Assembly (NCBI RefSeq): GCF_030035675.1
Contig: NC_084480.1
Location: 287,332,394 to 287,396,393, forward strand
Direction: 5' to 3'
Length of the DNA: 64,000 bases
From: Rhineura floridana
Taxonomy: Eukaryota > Chordata > Lepidosauria > Squamata > Rhineuridae
Below, one piece after another: positions 32,096 to 43,545 of this stretch. Position 1 is the stretch's first letter. Each line of letters opens with the position of its first letter. Below the pieces are notes generated by a model. It did no database searches. It was not told the origin of the DNA and saw nothing but the letters and a program-made list of their open reading frames with translations. A program made the position numbers and the translations under genes.

Positions 32096-34950
32096 TGCAA
32101 AGGCTCTTAAAAAAATTTTTTTTTGTACTTACTCTGCTGGATTCACAAGGAGGCTGCAGTTAAATAAGTACTCCACAACTATGCAGGCATCACCTAAGAT
32201 GCTGAGGGACAGAAACATCTGACATTACAAAACATAACAGAGATTTCTTAGACCTTAGTAATAAGCTCGATACGGTGGGCCAGAGTCTTTTAAGACTGCC
32301 TGGGGATCACAAGTTATACAGAACACAGCAGCCTATCCTGCAGTGAGTATTAGTTGGCAGTATAAATAACAGCTTCCGAATCCTGCACTGCCTTCCAGTT
32401 ACGATCCAAGGTGGACCTATACATTCTGAAAATGGATTTGGCAATGCATATGTCAGATACGTGTTCCTCACCTTCATCCTACAGTTATGTTTGTAAAACT
32501 GCCTGTGCACCAATTACGGTAACAAGAGTACACAGTGATATGGATATTCCAGAAAATTTTGAAATATAAATTTTTCTGCTAACTTAAATTGAGAGATATC
32601 CTATTTTGCATGTTTGACTTACACTTAGCAAACAAAACTAAAGAAAAGTATATCATGTAAATTTTACATGCTATATAAGTATCAAAAGTTTATTCTAATA
32701 TTTTCTTAAATATTTGATATAGGGCAGGGGGAATCAATAAAAGGTGCAATTAGAGTGTTTTAAACGTTCTTTTCAAACAAATGCAAAACTTTACTTGATA
32801 CTTGTGAACATTTTAAGACATGACAATTCAGGCTACAATCATAGACCACTTACCTCTAAGTAAATCCCACTGAACCCAATGGGACTTCCTTCTGAGTAGA
32901 CATATAGCCTAAGCTATTTCCCTTATATTGTTTAGATTTTAAGAGTGGAAATTAAAGGACTGAAAACTGTTAACATACTGATCTTAGCTGGCCTGAAAAG
33001 GCATGCATAGGATAAGGTTAATTGCAACTTTGATTTTAGAGATTTGACTAGGATAGTATCCTTTCCTATGGGAAATTGGACATATTGTGTGCATTCATAA
33101 TGTTATGAATAGATTTCTAAAAGTGGATATTTTTCCTCCCCACATTACTGAGGGAGGACATATGAAGCAGAACTCACCATTGGGGGCTCCAGGTTCTGTC
33201 CAAAAAAGAATCTCTCCTATAAAACTCGGATTAGTTGATTTGTGCATATCAGAATTTGCATGACCAGTTTGTTGAGGATTTCAGAATTTAGAACAGAATA
33301 GAGGGGAACTGAAATTGAAAACAAAGGAAAGGAGAATAATTCTGTAAGGGAAAGTAGACATTGAGCAGCAGTCAGGAGGAGGAAAACAATATTTTTTGCT
33401 ATCATTAATTTATAAATCTATGTTACCATAGAATACTGTGTGAAGTTCTGATTTCCTTCTCTTAGGCTACAGTCCTATATACTCTCTCTGTATTATAGAG
33501 GCTTATTTATTAAGGAGCACTGCCTGTTTAAGATAACATTTAATGCATTTGATGAAGTGGCCTTTCAAGTGTGTGAATAATAAATGTGTTACTTTTAAAG
33601 AGTAAATCATAAGACTGTTTTTTGCTGCACAGGACTTATATGACTGCCCAAAGAACAACTGAAATTGTTAGTGTCTTGTTTGTGAAGAAAGGCTTAAGTA
33701 TTGGCGGGTTTACCTTACAGGAAAGATGTCTGAAGGAGAATGGTACAGGATTATATAAAAAATGCATATTAACAATTCTCAAGACAGAAGAACTGTGTCA
33801 TCAGTGAAACTGACTATTCTGAACTTGCAACCAAGCAAATGAAAGTACATCAACCAATACATGCATTTACCTAGATTATTAACTGTTGCAGTTGTTGCTA
33901 TGATCACTTGCACAGATGGCTTTATGATTGTCAGATTACAACCAGGAGGTTTCCCCTTTACTTTTAATCTACCACTGAATCAGAAGACTAGGCAGTTGCA
34001 GTTTCTCTGTCCTTCCACAATTCCCTCTTTTTGCTTGTCTCTCTTCCAGCTGTGGTAGAGAGCACTCTGATCAGCTATAAATCATGGATGAGTAGTCTCA
34101 TTTAGTGGCAGATTTAGAAGTACAGAGTAATCTCTTACATGGGACCTGGAAACCTGATGACTTTTATGGCTTAGATATATAGATACTAGCTATGGTTTAG
34201 GAAAACCTCAAAATGGAATTGCCAAAGGCAGCATTTTTTTATTACCAGCTATCAGGAGTAAACAGGAAATTATCATCACCTGTGCACAAGATATCAAGTT
34301 TCCTCTTCCTCACTTGCTTGGAAGATATTCAGAATTTAGGAATATGATTGTCTACTCTAAGTAAGTAAGAAACAAACAAACCACTATCAGTATAAATACT
34401 GTGCCGGTAGAAGGCAGAATAGGCAATGGTGTGTGTTCTGGGAAACAACTGGGTTGGGGATATAGTTTGTTAGGACACAGCCCCCAGGATGCTCTATTTA
34501 GGTGGCTTGCAAATTGATGCAGGGTGACAAGGAATATATTATTAATTATGCCTACAAACATAAAACTGCAGTTGTAAATTCTTACTTTTAAATCTCTATA
34601 GTGACCTTTTAAAATACTTAATATAAAACCCAAGTGTTCATTTTAAGCAAAAGTATTAGAAAAGCAGGATTTTCTAGTGCAAATAACATATTCTCTTCAC
34701 CCTCATCATTTCCACTACCAATACAAAATTAACAGCACAGTCCTACAGGTGTCTATTCAGTCAGCAGTAATGCCCATTGTTTTTTTGGGGGGTGTTACAC
34801 CTAGATAAGTGTGTATAAGATTACAGTCTCTAACTACTCAACACATTATCTTCCAACTAATATTAAGTCTGCTCCATCATCATTCAGTACTGATTTAGAA
34901 GAGGATCCTGGCAGTGTGAGATCTTCTCCATCAGAATAGGCAACAGCCCA
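32096..34950. other. Unassigned stretch upstream of FBXO43
   Basis: No gene is recognised. A fair copy of the dispersed foldback repeat lies at about 32835-32912 and a weak one at 34730-34830. Confidence 0.5.
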
Positions 34951-34956
34951 ACTTAC

Positions 34957-35118
34957 CTCGTTAATTTGAAAGCCAGGAGTGCTTCTCACGAAGTTTTCCT
35001 TACAGTTAAAATCAGAATACCTTTTTAACGGGGGGGAGGGGGGACTGTGGCGGTAAAATGGAGGAGGAAAGACATCCAAAATGGGTGTGGGGAAACACCA
35101 AGCCAAAAACTCTACCAA
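34957..35118 (-). CDS. FBXO43: Candidate upstream (alternative first) exon of FBXO43
   Basis: On the minus strand a strong donor (GAG/GTAAGT) ends at 34957. The frame before it reads DFNCKENFVRSTPGFQINE. Joined to the acceptor at 28226 it would enter the FBXO43 frame eight codons before MSESHS without a stop. The DFNC text recalls the KCDFNC motif near the N-terminus of the paralogue EMI1/FBXO5. The 5' limit is unknown: an in-frame ATG lies at 35118, but the G-rich sequence there looks poorly coding. It may equally be a non-coding 5' exon or chance. Confidence 0.35.
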
Positions 35119-35249
35119 GTGTATATTGAAATATTTTAAATCATGAATGTGATAAATATAATTAGCACCAAAGTATAGTTAATTAAACCAGATAGCAGCA
35201 GAGTAAATTACATGCACTCTATTTTTTCTTTAGTATGTTGTCTAAAATT

Positions 35250-35313
35250 TAGTAAGTTGCTGCCCTGGGCTCCTTTTGGGAGGGCCAGATATAAATTAAA
35301 TAAATAAATAAAA
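35250..35313 (+). repeat. L2 3' tip
   Basis: Short insertion with the signature gctgccctgggctcc and an (aaat)n tail. Confidence 0.75.
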
Positions 35314-35499
35314 TAACCATGACAGAAACGGTAATTTTAGGGGCTCATTCACCTTGAGTGAAATTCATCACCAGCAGTAGTCTCACACCCAAATCCTTGC
35401 ACAAGTCAATGGAGATCATGTTCTGCCCCCCAAATGTGGAGCAGAGATTTGGGGGAGAGGGAACTGGAGAGTGTGGTTAAATGGGGCTTTTAAAAGGGA

Positions 35500-35845
35500 A
35501 GAACGAATTCGAGCCCATCCCAAGAACTGGCAGGCACTGAGGGCAAGAACTATGTTGAAGGGGCGCTGCTCTCTGCCTATTGAAGAAAAAGCAGCAACAG
35601 CCGCTCCGCGCTTTCCCCGCTCCAGCTCGCCTCAGCCTCAGAGCGTTGCCCTAAGCGAGGAAGCAACGCCTCCCTCTGAACTGCCCGCGTGCGCCTGCTG
35701 AGGCTTTCCCTCGCTCAGTTTTGAACTACCCGCCTTTCCCAACCGCTGTAGCTTTCCCCTCCTCCTTCTCAGTGCTGCCTCCTAGAAGAAGAGCTCAGAA
35801 TAACGTAACACACTAAAGCATAGCTGAGGAGGCGGCGAGGAAGAA
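35500..35845. promoter_or_regulatory. CpG-rich stretch, candidate FBXO43 promoter
   Basis: CpG density rises sharply against the AT-rich surroundings (for example cagccgctccgcgctttccc). An inverted repeat GCGTTGC ... GCAACGC lies at 35643-35669. It is upstream of FBXO43 on the minus strand at a plausible distance, and no other gene is known here in human. No exon is proven. Confidence 0.4.
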
Positions 35846-36439
35846 GTTGCATTTATTTGTTACGCAGGACAGGAACGTTTTTTTAGTCAAGCTGGCCGAT
35901 AAGCAATCTGTAGAACTCTTCTCTGAAAAGCTTCTACCTGAAGTTCATTGTGGTTATATAGTCTTAAAACCTGACGTGAATGAAGGCTTTTTCCTGTCAA
36001 TTTCCCACACACGCTTCTACCGTATGTTGTTGCCCCGCCTTACCCCAATGATCTTTCAGAACAACTAGCTTTCTTTTCTCCCCTCGGTTTTTTTTGCACC
36101 ATACATTAACACTGTTGACACTTTGCGTTAATTAACGTGGAAGAACAACTTCTTTTCTCTTCCTCCCTTCCCCGCCCTTTTCCACAGTCGCCTTAACTAT
36201 AGTGAATTAGAAGACCCACTTCGCCCTCTATTGAGCAGACGGGAAATGTCACCTTTCTCCACAACAGAGAACTGATGTACGAGTGAGCCCCAGGTTCAAA
36301 TCCTGTCACGCCAGGGCCACGAACGAAGTTCGCTTTAGGCGAGCCTCAGTCCCCTTTCCCTATCTGCAGAGAGAGAGAATGTGTGTGAATGAATGTGTGT
36401 GTGTGGAGTGTAATAGCGTTGACAAAGCTTACAAAAAAT

Positions 36440-36510
36440 ATTGTGAGATAATGCCACCCTGGGCTCCTACTGGGAGAAAGGGCGGGATATAAATCAAATA
36501 AATAAATAAT
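36440..36510 (+). repeat. L2 3' tip
   Basis: The signature ccctgggctcctactgggag is followed by an (aaat)n tail. Confidence 0.75.
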
Positions 36511-36547
36511 GCAAGTTACTTTGAAAGTCTAAAGTACTATATAAATG

Positions 36548-37140
36548 CTTGTTGTTGTTGTATGCCTTCAAGTTGATTACAACTTATGGCAACTCTATGA
36601 ATCAGCGACCTCCAACAGCATCTGTTATAAACCACTCTGTTCAGAACTTGTAAGTTTGGGTCTGTGGCTTCCTTTATGGAATCAATCCATCTCGTTTGGT
36701 CTTCCTCTTTTTATACCTACTTCTGTTTTTCCCAGCATTATTGGCTTTCCGAGTGAATCATGTCTTCTCATTATGTGTCCAAAATATGATAACCTCAGTT
36801 TCATCATTTTAGCTTCTAGTGATAGTTCTGGTTTAATTTGTTCTAACACACAATTATTTGTCTTTTTCGCAGTCCATGGTATGTACAAAGCTCTCCTCCA
36901 ACACCACGTTTCAAATGAGTTGATTTTTCTCTTATCTGCTTTTTTCACTGTCCAACTTTCACATCCATACATAGAGATCAAGAATGCCATGGTTTGAATG
37001 ATCCTGACTTTAGTGTAGATTTGAGGACCTTTTCTAGTTCTCTCATAGCTGCCCTCCCCAGTCCTAGCCTTCTTCTGATTTCTTGACTATTGTCTCCATT
37101 TGGGTCTATGCCTGTGCCAAGGTATTGATCCTTGACAAGT
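36548..37140 (-). mobile_element. Bov-B (RTE) LINE 3' fragment
   Basis: The minus strand codes YGCESWTVKKADKRKINSFE, TWCWRRALYIPWTAKKTN and MKLRLSYFGHIMRRHDSLGK, the last part of Bov-B ORF2. The 3' end at 36548 carries tgttgtatgccttcaagttg. It is longer than the fragment at 22384. Confidence 0.88.
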
Positions 37141-37191
37141 TCAAGCAGTATTCTTACTGCTTGGTACTTTGTATTTGGTTAAAGACTCTTG

Positions 37192-37290
37192 CAGTTCAAT
37201 TCTGTGTAAAACTACTCAGAAATAAGTCATATTATGTTCAGTGGGACTTACTCCCAGGAAAGTGTGCACAGCATTACTGTCTTAAGGGCA
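37192..37290 (+). repeat. Dispersed foldback repeat, representative copy
   Basis: The motif runs aattctgtgtaaaactactcag, then a cagtgggacttactcccagg arm. The family is a short imperfect palindrome of 70-100 bp built on agtaagtcccactgaat and its complement. Other copies lie at about 11655-11735, 25500-25575, 32835-32912, 34730-34830, 41170-41268, 43148-43240, 43868-43975, 47440-47535, 52240-52345, 61350-61440 and a half copy at 63395-63440. Confidence 0.7.
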
Positions 37291-37885
37291 ACTAATCTAT
37301 ATGTTAAGTGACCTGAAACATGCAGGACTAATTTGCATTAAAAGATGTCCTGTGACTGGACATTCTGCCTAATAATACTCAATTTTTTGGTGGGGAATTG
37401 GCTGTGGCTACTCCATGGTGAGAAAATACACTTTGCAAATGCTTAGATACATTTTTCCTTTCAGTCGACCTATAAGTTTAAAGGGGGGGGGGAATGTAAG
37501 CTACAGTAGGTGACATGAACCCTGATACAGGTATGTTATGAGCTCTGGTGAGCCACAGCTCAAATTAACCTATAATGTTACATTTCAATTTACTCATGAA
37601 TGAATGTGTTTAGAAACAGGATTTTAAACTGGAAAACTCATATAAAATATATTTGCCAAAAGTGGATAGGAGCGATAACTCCAGTTTTCAGCCAATGAAT
37701 ATATTTTCAGTGCCTGGACTCAGCCCCAGGACATATGAAGTGAAATTTGATACATCTTTCTGTAGGAAAATCTATCAGTCTCAGTTCAGCACCTTTCTAT
37801 GATACTTATTTAAAAGGATATGGAATGAAGAATAAAATGTATCTTTCTAATAAAACTTGGGTTTAAGGCTATGCACTTAACATAG
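37291..37885. other. Unassigned intergenic stretch
   Basis: AT-rich, no gene or recognised repeat. Confidence 0.5.
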
Positions 37886-38668
37886 GGCCTGATCACATTC
37901 TGACTTAAAGCGGATCTGGTGCTTTTTGCAGATCCTTTTAATTTGGACTGTTTGCATGACGTTTTTGCCAATGCGAGTGCATTCAGCTGCTATTGCCTTT
38001 AAATCCAGATGAAATCAATGCGATAAAAATCCGAAATTGGTTTGAAAATCCGCACCTGCTTCGGTGCCAGTCTGCTGTTTTGTTTTGTTTTGTTTTCTCC
38101 GCTGTTTTTGGCTGCACGGGTTGTTCGCCTCCCTTTCTCCGCCCCCCTACACTCTCTATGGACATCATTTTGTTTCCTGCCGCTGACAAACAAACTTTTG
38201 GTTGCTCTAGCCTTCCATTCCCCCACTTTTCTCCCCAGCAAGTTCCCTCCCTTGGTCCTTTAAACCAGCTATATGCTCTGTTTACTCGCTATTTTACTTT
38301 AAGAGCTGGGCAGGGCAGCGCGGGAAGAGAAGGGCCGCTGCGCTGCCACTCTCCCCTGTGCCTCTGTCTGCCCGGGGGAGGAGAAGGAGGAGGAGGAGCC
38401 GCTTCACTCAGCACCAGTTTGTGGGGAAGAGACCAGGTGGGTATTTAGGGCTGGTGCTTGGGGCGGTGGCGGGCGAGCAGTCCCTTGCCCCCTCCCCTTT
38501 GAGGCGGTGGCGGCGAGCAGTCCTGTCAGCCAGCGAAGGCTGCCTTCCCTACAGCCAGCGTGAAAGCCTGAGGAGGAGGGAAGAGATGCAGCCCAGAGAG
38601 CAGGACTTGCCATGGGATGTGCCAGGGCAGCCCTGCTTGGTTTTCTGGAGGGGAAGGAGAGGGGGGTC

Positions 38669-39545
38669 TGTGATGTTCCTCTATTAGTGTAAATATGATA
38701 AGTGCTGTTTGTATAGGAGATACATGGTAAGTGGAATGAAAGAGGAAGGGGGAGTGAATGGGCAGTAGAATGCTGGATGATTGGCTGAATGTTTAAAATG
38801 GCTGACAGTATAAATGGAAGGATGTCAGGTAAATCTGGGTGGTGAATGTTAGTGGGTTGTTTTGGTGGGTTTTGAGAGGAGATTGTGTGGAGAGTTGGTG
38901 GATGTGAGGAGAGGGTGGAGTTCGGATTAATACTAAGACCAGTACCTCAGGAATAGATGTAACCATATGCTTATGTGCCTTTTAAAGAAATCTTGTTATC
39001 TGTGTTATTTAATAAATACTTAATTTGGTTTACCAAAGGCCTGATCCTTGGCTGGGGTTTCACAGACCAGAAGGGAGGGTGAGGTAAATAACCAAGGTTG
39101 AAGGGAAACAGTGACAAATGGTGGCAGCGGGGAAGGGAAGAATAACACCACAAGTATTCAGAGCAAACCAGAATTATAAGCAGTCTGAGTAAATCAAAGG
39201 GATTGGGACAGCGTAAGCACGCAGTCATAGAGGTAACCTAATTGAGGGAGACTCAGGCAGAGTCTCTAGGAATACTGGTTATAGGACGTGACTGGTGGTG
39301 CTGCCTAGCAGGGGGATCTGTTGAGATCTATGCTAGAGCGGAGAGGGAAACCATAAAAAAGGACAGTCCGGACTGGTGGAGTCCCTGGTGGTGCCTAGAG
39401 ACAGGCAGTAACCACGAGCAGGTAGGAACCTGACAGGGAGAGCCAGGGAAGGGTGTCACAGGGTCAACCCCCCCATCTAACACTTTCCAGCCGGGACACA
39501 GCCCGGGGAAAGCTCCTGCAGAAGCCCTGTTGCAACTAAGGTTTC
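38669..39545 (+). mobile_element. LTR plus leader of an endogenous-retrovirus-like fossil
   Basis: An LTR-like block starts TGTGATGTTC and may end in GACA at 39116. It has gacagtataaatggaagg (TATA-like, about 38805) and a ttaataaatacttaatttgg polyadenylation-type signal (about 39009). TGGTGGCAGCGG at 39119 looks like a primer-binding site. Only leader-type DNA follows, up to about 39545. No coding part remains and no second LTR is seen. Fossil. Confidence 0.5.
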
Positions 39546-39556
39546 GTTCACAAAGA

Positions 39557-39600
39557 GGTTGTGTGCGCGCACACACACAAACACAAAAATATACACACTG
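39557..39600. repeat. Short (GT)n/(CA)n-like run
   Basis: Alternating tgtgtgcgcgcacacacac and further ca units form a self-complementary purine-pyrimidine tract. Confidence 0.8.
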
Positions 39601-40084
39601 TGCACTATAAACATTTCATTTCTTATTCACAAAAAAGGGCTTTGTCTAGAGGAAATGAAACTGACAACAGAAAAAAGTAATTTGGTGTCAGTTGCACCCC
39701 CCACTGTCTCCAGCCTTAGCATGAAATTTATAGAAAAACCCACCCCTTCTCAATTAGCAATGGGGATGTTCAGGAGGAAGTTAACATTTAAATTGGGGGG
39801 GGGCACAAGGAAACAGCAATACTAATAAAGGCGAAGGTGTGTGAACAACACAGCAAATTGGAAGTTAGGGTGGATGGACGTGTGTGAACCGTGGAACTCT
39901 ATCGCAAAGGGAAAAGCTTCAAATTCAATATGGATTTTAGCTACCATGTGAACCTGGCCAATAGTCAGCTATAAGAAACTATTAGTCATATTAATGAATG
40001 ATAAATCAATTAGTGGCTATTAACCATATTAGCTGAGGCATTAAGCTTCTCATTACCAAATGCTGATAAAGAGATTTTATTACA

Positions 40085-40280
40085 CAAAACCTTATTTATT
40101 AAATTTATATTTCACTCTTCCTCTCAGAAGGAGCCCAAGACAGCAAACACTAAAAGCACTCTAAAAATCTAAAAAAAAAAAACCTTTAAAAGATATTAAA
40201 ACAAAACTTCTTTTTAAAAAACATCTTTAAAAACATCTTAAAAAGCAATTCCAATACAGATGCAGACTGGGATAAAGCAT
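40085..40280 (-). repeat. L2 3' end
   Basis: A (ttta)n tail leads into the reverse complement of the L2 3' UTR (ctcttcctctcagaaggagc) and on to tgcagactgggataaagc, as at 6312-6560. Confidence 0.8.
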
Positions 40281-40805
40281 TAAAAACTGTTTGTCTAAGG
40301 TGCCACATGCAAGGCTGGTTTTCATGTTTGTTCTATCAGACTACCCCACACCTAACCCTCTGGAATGGGTATCTTCATCCAATCTTCTTTATGTTTTTCC
40401 TGGGGACATCTGAGTGGCTACTGTTGGAGTCAGTTCTGGAGACAGACTTGCAGTTTCACTCAGCAACACAATTCTTATGTTCTTATCCTGCAATTGAATC
40501 CTCCCTCAAGGGGGAAAGCAGAACCTTCAGCTGTGTTTATATAGTCTGGTCACTTTTACAGACATATTCTAATATTATATTAGAAGAAACACCTTTGTTG
40601 CTCAACTCTAGCTTAGGCTTGCTGGTTTTGAACACATTTTAATTTCAGAAGCAGGTGGTGATTCCAAAAATAAAAGCTGCGACTTTTTTGAGCACTAGCA
40701 GTCTTGAACCTTTTCATACTCGAGACCCACCTTTATCCAACATGCATTTGAGGACCTATTTTTTTCATCATATAGTTGTATGGTGGTAGACTACTGTTTG
40801 ACTAG
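40281..40805. other. Unassigned intergenic stretch
   Basis: No gene or clear repeat. The open frames are short and lack similarity to anything I know. Confidence 0.5.
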
Positions 40806-41328
40806 GGTTGCTAGGTCAGAAGCATCCCAACCCCAGAAATTTCAAGGGCAGGTCCTAGTGATGTCATTAAGCATGATACATTAAGTATCAACAATTGCTT
40901 GGAGCATACCACTCAAACAAAACATTTCTCTGGAAAGTAAGATAGAAATCTTAGTTAAATTAGGATGTTCCAAGGTCCAGCTGAAGTGATGGGATCGTTC
41001 CTTCTCACCTGCTTAGGAAGCCTAGGTAGTGAACATTTAACTTAGCCTATTTGCTTCTGGCAAGAAGGGTTTAAGTGCCCACAGGCCAGGCCAATCACCA
41101 GAAGGCCATTGTAGGAAGAAGGGAGTCTAGTGTTGTGGAGATGTTAGATGGGAACACTCAGGAGTAAAGATGGCTGTAATTCTAAACATGCTTACTAAGG
41201 AACCAAGCTCCATAGAACTCAACAGGACCTACTTCTGAGCAGATATGGTTAGGATTAAGCTGTTGGTAAGGCTTGACTAGGGATCCTCTGCAATGATATC
41301 CATATCCAAGCAAGGTTGGCAACCCCCT
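40806..41328 (+). repeat. MITE-like element, about 520 bp
   Basis: The left end AGGGTTGCTAGGTC and the reverse complement of the right end GGGGTTGCCAACC form short inverted repeats. The left 115 bp match 17130-17280 in reverse. A foldback-repeat copy lies inside at 41170-41268. Confidence 0.5.
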
Positions 41329-41904
41329 GCCTGGAATGCCCTGTTTGCCTTTTAACATGGCTGCTCCAAGCTTCTTTATAGACTTGACCCCTCAACTGCA
41401 TAGAGATGTCTGAGAAATGAGTAAGAGTTAAGAAGATTCTCTACCCTTTCCTGCCTACCCTGTTGGCTGCTATAAACTGTCTTTGAAAGCCAACCCAATA
41501 ACTGACAGAGAGAAAACACACATTGTTTGGTCTACCTTCATAGGCAGTAGCTTGCGAACAACAACAACTGAAGCCACACTTCCCACTTCTCTTTTACCAC
41601 AAGAAACAAACCATCATGCAAACAACAAGGTGCATCATCAGTGGATTTAAGAGGATAGAGCTGAGGGCATGTTGTTGCTTCTATAGATGTAAGGGAGTGA
41701 GGTCAAAGGTAAATGAAAAGAAAACAAAAACAAGACAGTGATGATTTCCTAACTGCAATATCATATCAACCACAAGAAGATTCCTATGAGTAAGGCAGAA
41801 AACTCAGCATCCCACAACCAGTGTTCCTAACCAAAAACCAAAACTAAAGGAACCTGGCGGCCAGTCAGTCAAGGTCACAGAAATCCCCATGCAGCACAAC
41901 CTGA
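41329..41904. other. Unassigned intergenic stretch
   Basis: No gene or recognised repeat. Confidence 0.5.
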
Positions 41905-42378
41905 CCCAGGGGCTACAGTTAATGTAAAATGCTGCAGCATGGTTGCTGACATGAGTGAGACCATATCAGCACATAATACCTCTACTCTGAAATCTGCACT
42001 GGTTGCCGATTTGTTCAAGGTGCGCTTTCCATGTTACAGGTACCACAGAGTACTTGTTCTGCTCTTGTAAGAAACTGATCCTTTATTGTGGCAACACCTA
42101 CACTTTGGAACTCCCTGTTATTGACATTAGGCAGGCACCTTTATTGTATTCTTGTCAGCACCTACTAAAAACATTTTTTGTTTAGGCAAGCCTACCCAGG
42201 CATGTAGAAGCTATTATGTTTTTCATCTGTTTTTAACTCATTTATTTTGAATGTTTTTAATACCTATTTTTAACCGTTTTTGACAATAATGTTGTTTTCA
42301 TTCCTTCTGTAAACTGCTTTGAGGTTTTTTACAATAAAGTGGTATATAAATGTTGTATGTAAAATACATAAATAAATT
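41905..42378 (+). mobile_element. L2-clade LINE 3' end (older subfamily)
   Basis: The plus strand shows decayed ORF2 C-terminal text (VATPTLWNSL-like, HLLKTFFV) and a 3' UTR ending tgtaaactgctttgaggtt, then ataaagtggtatataaatg and an aaat-type tail. Confidence 0.75.
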
Positions 42379-42424
42379 TCAAAGTCACTGTGGCCCTTGG
42401 GTCTCTTTCCTCTTTTAGGAACAA

Positions 42425-42600
42425 AGGAATCTGTCTTACACAGACTCAGGCCATTTGGTACTATCTAGCTCAGTACTGATGACATGGACTAGCATTGGTT
42501 CTTCTGAATTCCAGGCAATATTATTTTCCAGATATTGAATTCTGGACCTTTGCATGCAAAGCATGTGCCCTACCACTGAGCTATAGCCCTTCCCATTAAA
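42425..42600 (-). repeat. tRNA-derived SINE
   Basis: Reverse-complemented, it reads agctcagtggtagggcacat (box A region), then tttgcatgcaaaggtccaga. Same family as 15998-16190. Confidence 0.8.
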
Positions 42601-42648
42601 AAAAGTATTTTTAAAATAATTCACTAATGAATGCACAGCATATCTAGG

Positions 42649-42839
42649 GCAGATCCACACCATGAATTTTAAGCACATTCAATATACATTTGACGCACAT
42701 GAATTCCACCACAGAATTTGTTAAGGGTGGTGGGAACTATAACTGTGAGGAGGAAACTACACTTCCCAGGATTCTTTGGGGAAAATAAAGCACTTTAAAT
42801 GCAATTTTGATGTGCTTTAAATGTATTATGTGGATCTGC
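42649..42839. repeat. MITE of about 190 bp with inverted termini
   Basis: The left end GCAGATCCACACCATG and the reverse complement of the right end GCAGATCCACATAATA match over the first 11 bases. Subterminal tttaagcacattc and gtgctttaaatg also mirror each other. Non-coding. Confidence 0.7.
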
Positions 42840-43327
42840 ATTACTTCCTAAACCTTGCCTGCGTATAAATCATTTAAATTAATTTTTTTAATGGAAATCA
42901 GCTACAAAGTTTACTTGGTGACCATGGGCTACTCACCATCTCTCAGCCTAATCTGCCCCTCAAGCTGAAAACAACAGAGGAGGACCATGACCACCCCCAG
43001 GAAGAAAGGTGCAATTAAAATGTAGATGAAATAATAATTTACAACCATAGTGTTAAATCAGATACATATTGAGACATAGTATGAAGAAATATTTATATAA
43101 GTATGAATGTCAAGTATGTATTATTTCCACAACCTGTAAAGATATTTGTAGTGCAATCCTATGCATGTTTGTTTAGAAACAAGTCCCAATGTATTCAGGG
43201 GGGCTTCCTCAAACAAGGAGGCGTGCGCAGGACTGCAACCTCAGATGATAGGGAACTTCATTCACCCAACCCAAAATTCAAAATCATGCCACTTTAAGCT
43301 GTTTTGCAACTGTTTTATATTTGTTTT
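42840..43327. other. Intergenic stretch with one foldback repeat
   Basis: A copy of the dispersed foldback repeat lies at 43148-43240 (gcaatcctatgcatgtttg). Nothing else is recognised. Confidence 0.5.
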
Positions 43328-43545
43328 ATGGTTGTTGTTGTTATGTGCCTTCAAGATGACTACAAATTATGGCGACCCTATGAATCAGCGACCTCCAACG
43401 GCATCTGTTGTGAACCACCCTGTTCAGATCCTGTAAGTTCAGGTGTGTAGCTTCCTTATGGAATCAATCCATCTCTTGTTTGGCTTTCCTCTTTTTCTAC
43501 TTCCTTCTGTTTTTCCCAGCATTATTGTCTTTTCTAGAGAATTGT
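43328..43545 (-). mobile_element. Bov-B LINE 3' tip
   Basis: Starts with gttgttgttatgtgccttcaa and continues through tatggcgaccctatgaatca to tttcccagcattattgtctt, the 3' part of Bov-B also seen at 22384 and 36548. Confidence 0.85.

Larger units (their letters stand above)
37886..39962. mobile_element. Possible DNA transposon of about 2 kb carrying an LTR fossil
   Basis: The left end GGCCTGATCACATTCTGACT and the reverse-complemented right end GGCCAGGTTCACATGGTAGC are similar inverted repeats. The body starts with a CpG-rich block (about 38300-38640) and then holds an LTR fossil (38669-39116) with leader sequence. No transposase is recognised and the flanks give no clean duplication, so the call is tentative. 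Confidence 0.35.

Noticed and set aside
35471-35701. 76-codon frame in the CpG-rich stretch
   Set aside because: Codon content follows base composition; no similarity to a known protein and no splice support.
37993-38448. 151-codon plus-strand frame
   Set aside because: It lies in the CpG-rich block of a probable transposon and has low-complexity ends.
38100-38640. CpG-rich block as FBXO43 or POLR2K promoter
   Set aside because: It lies between transposon-like ends and next to an LTR; closer candidates exist for both genes (35500-35845 and 47641-48000).
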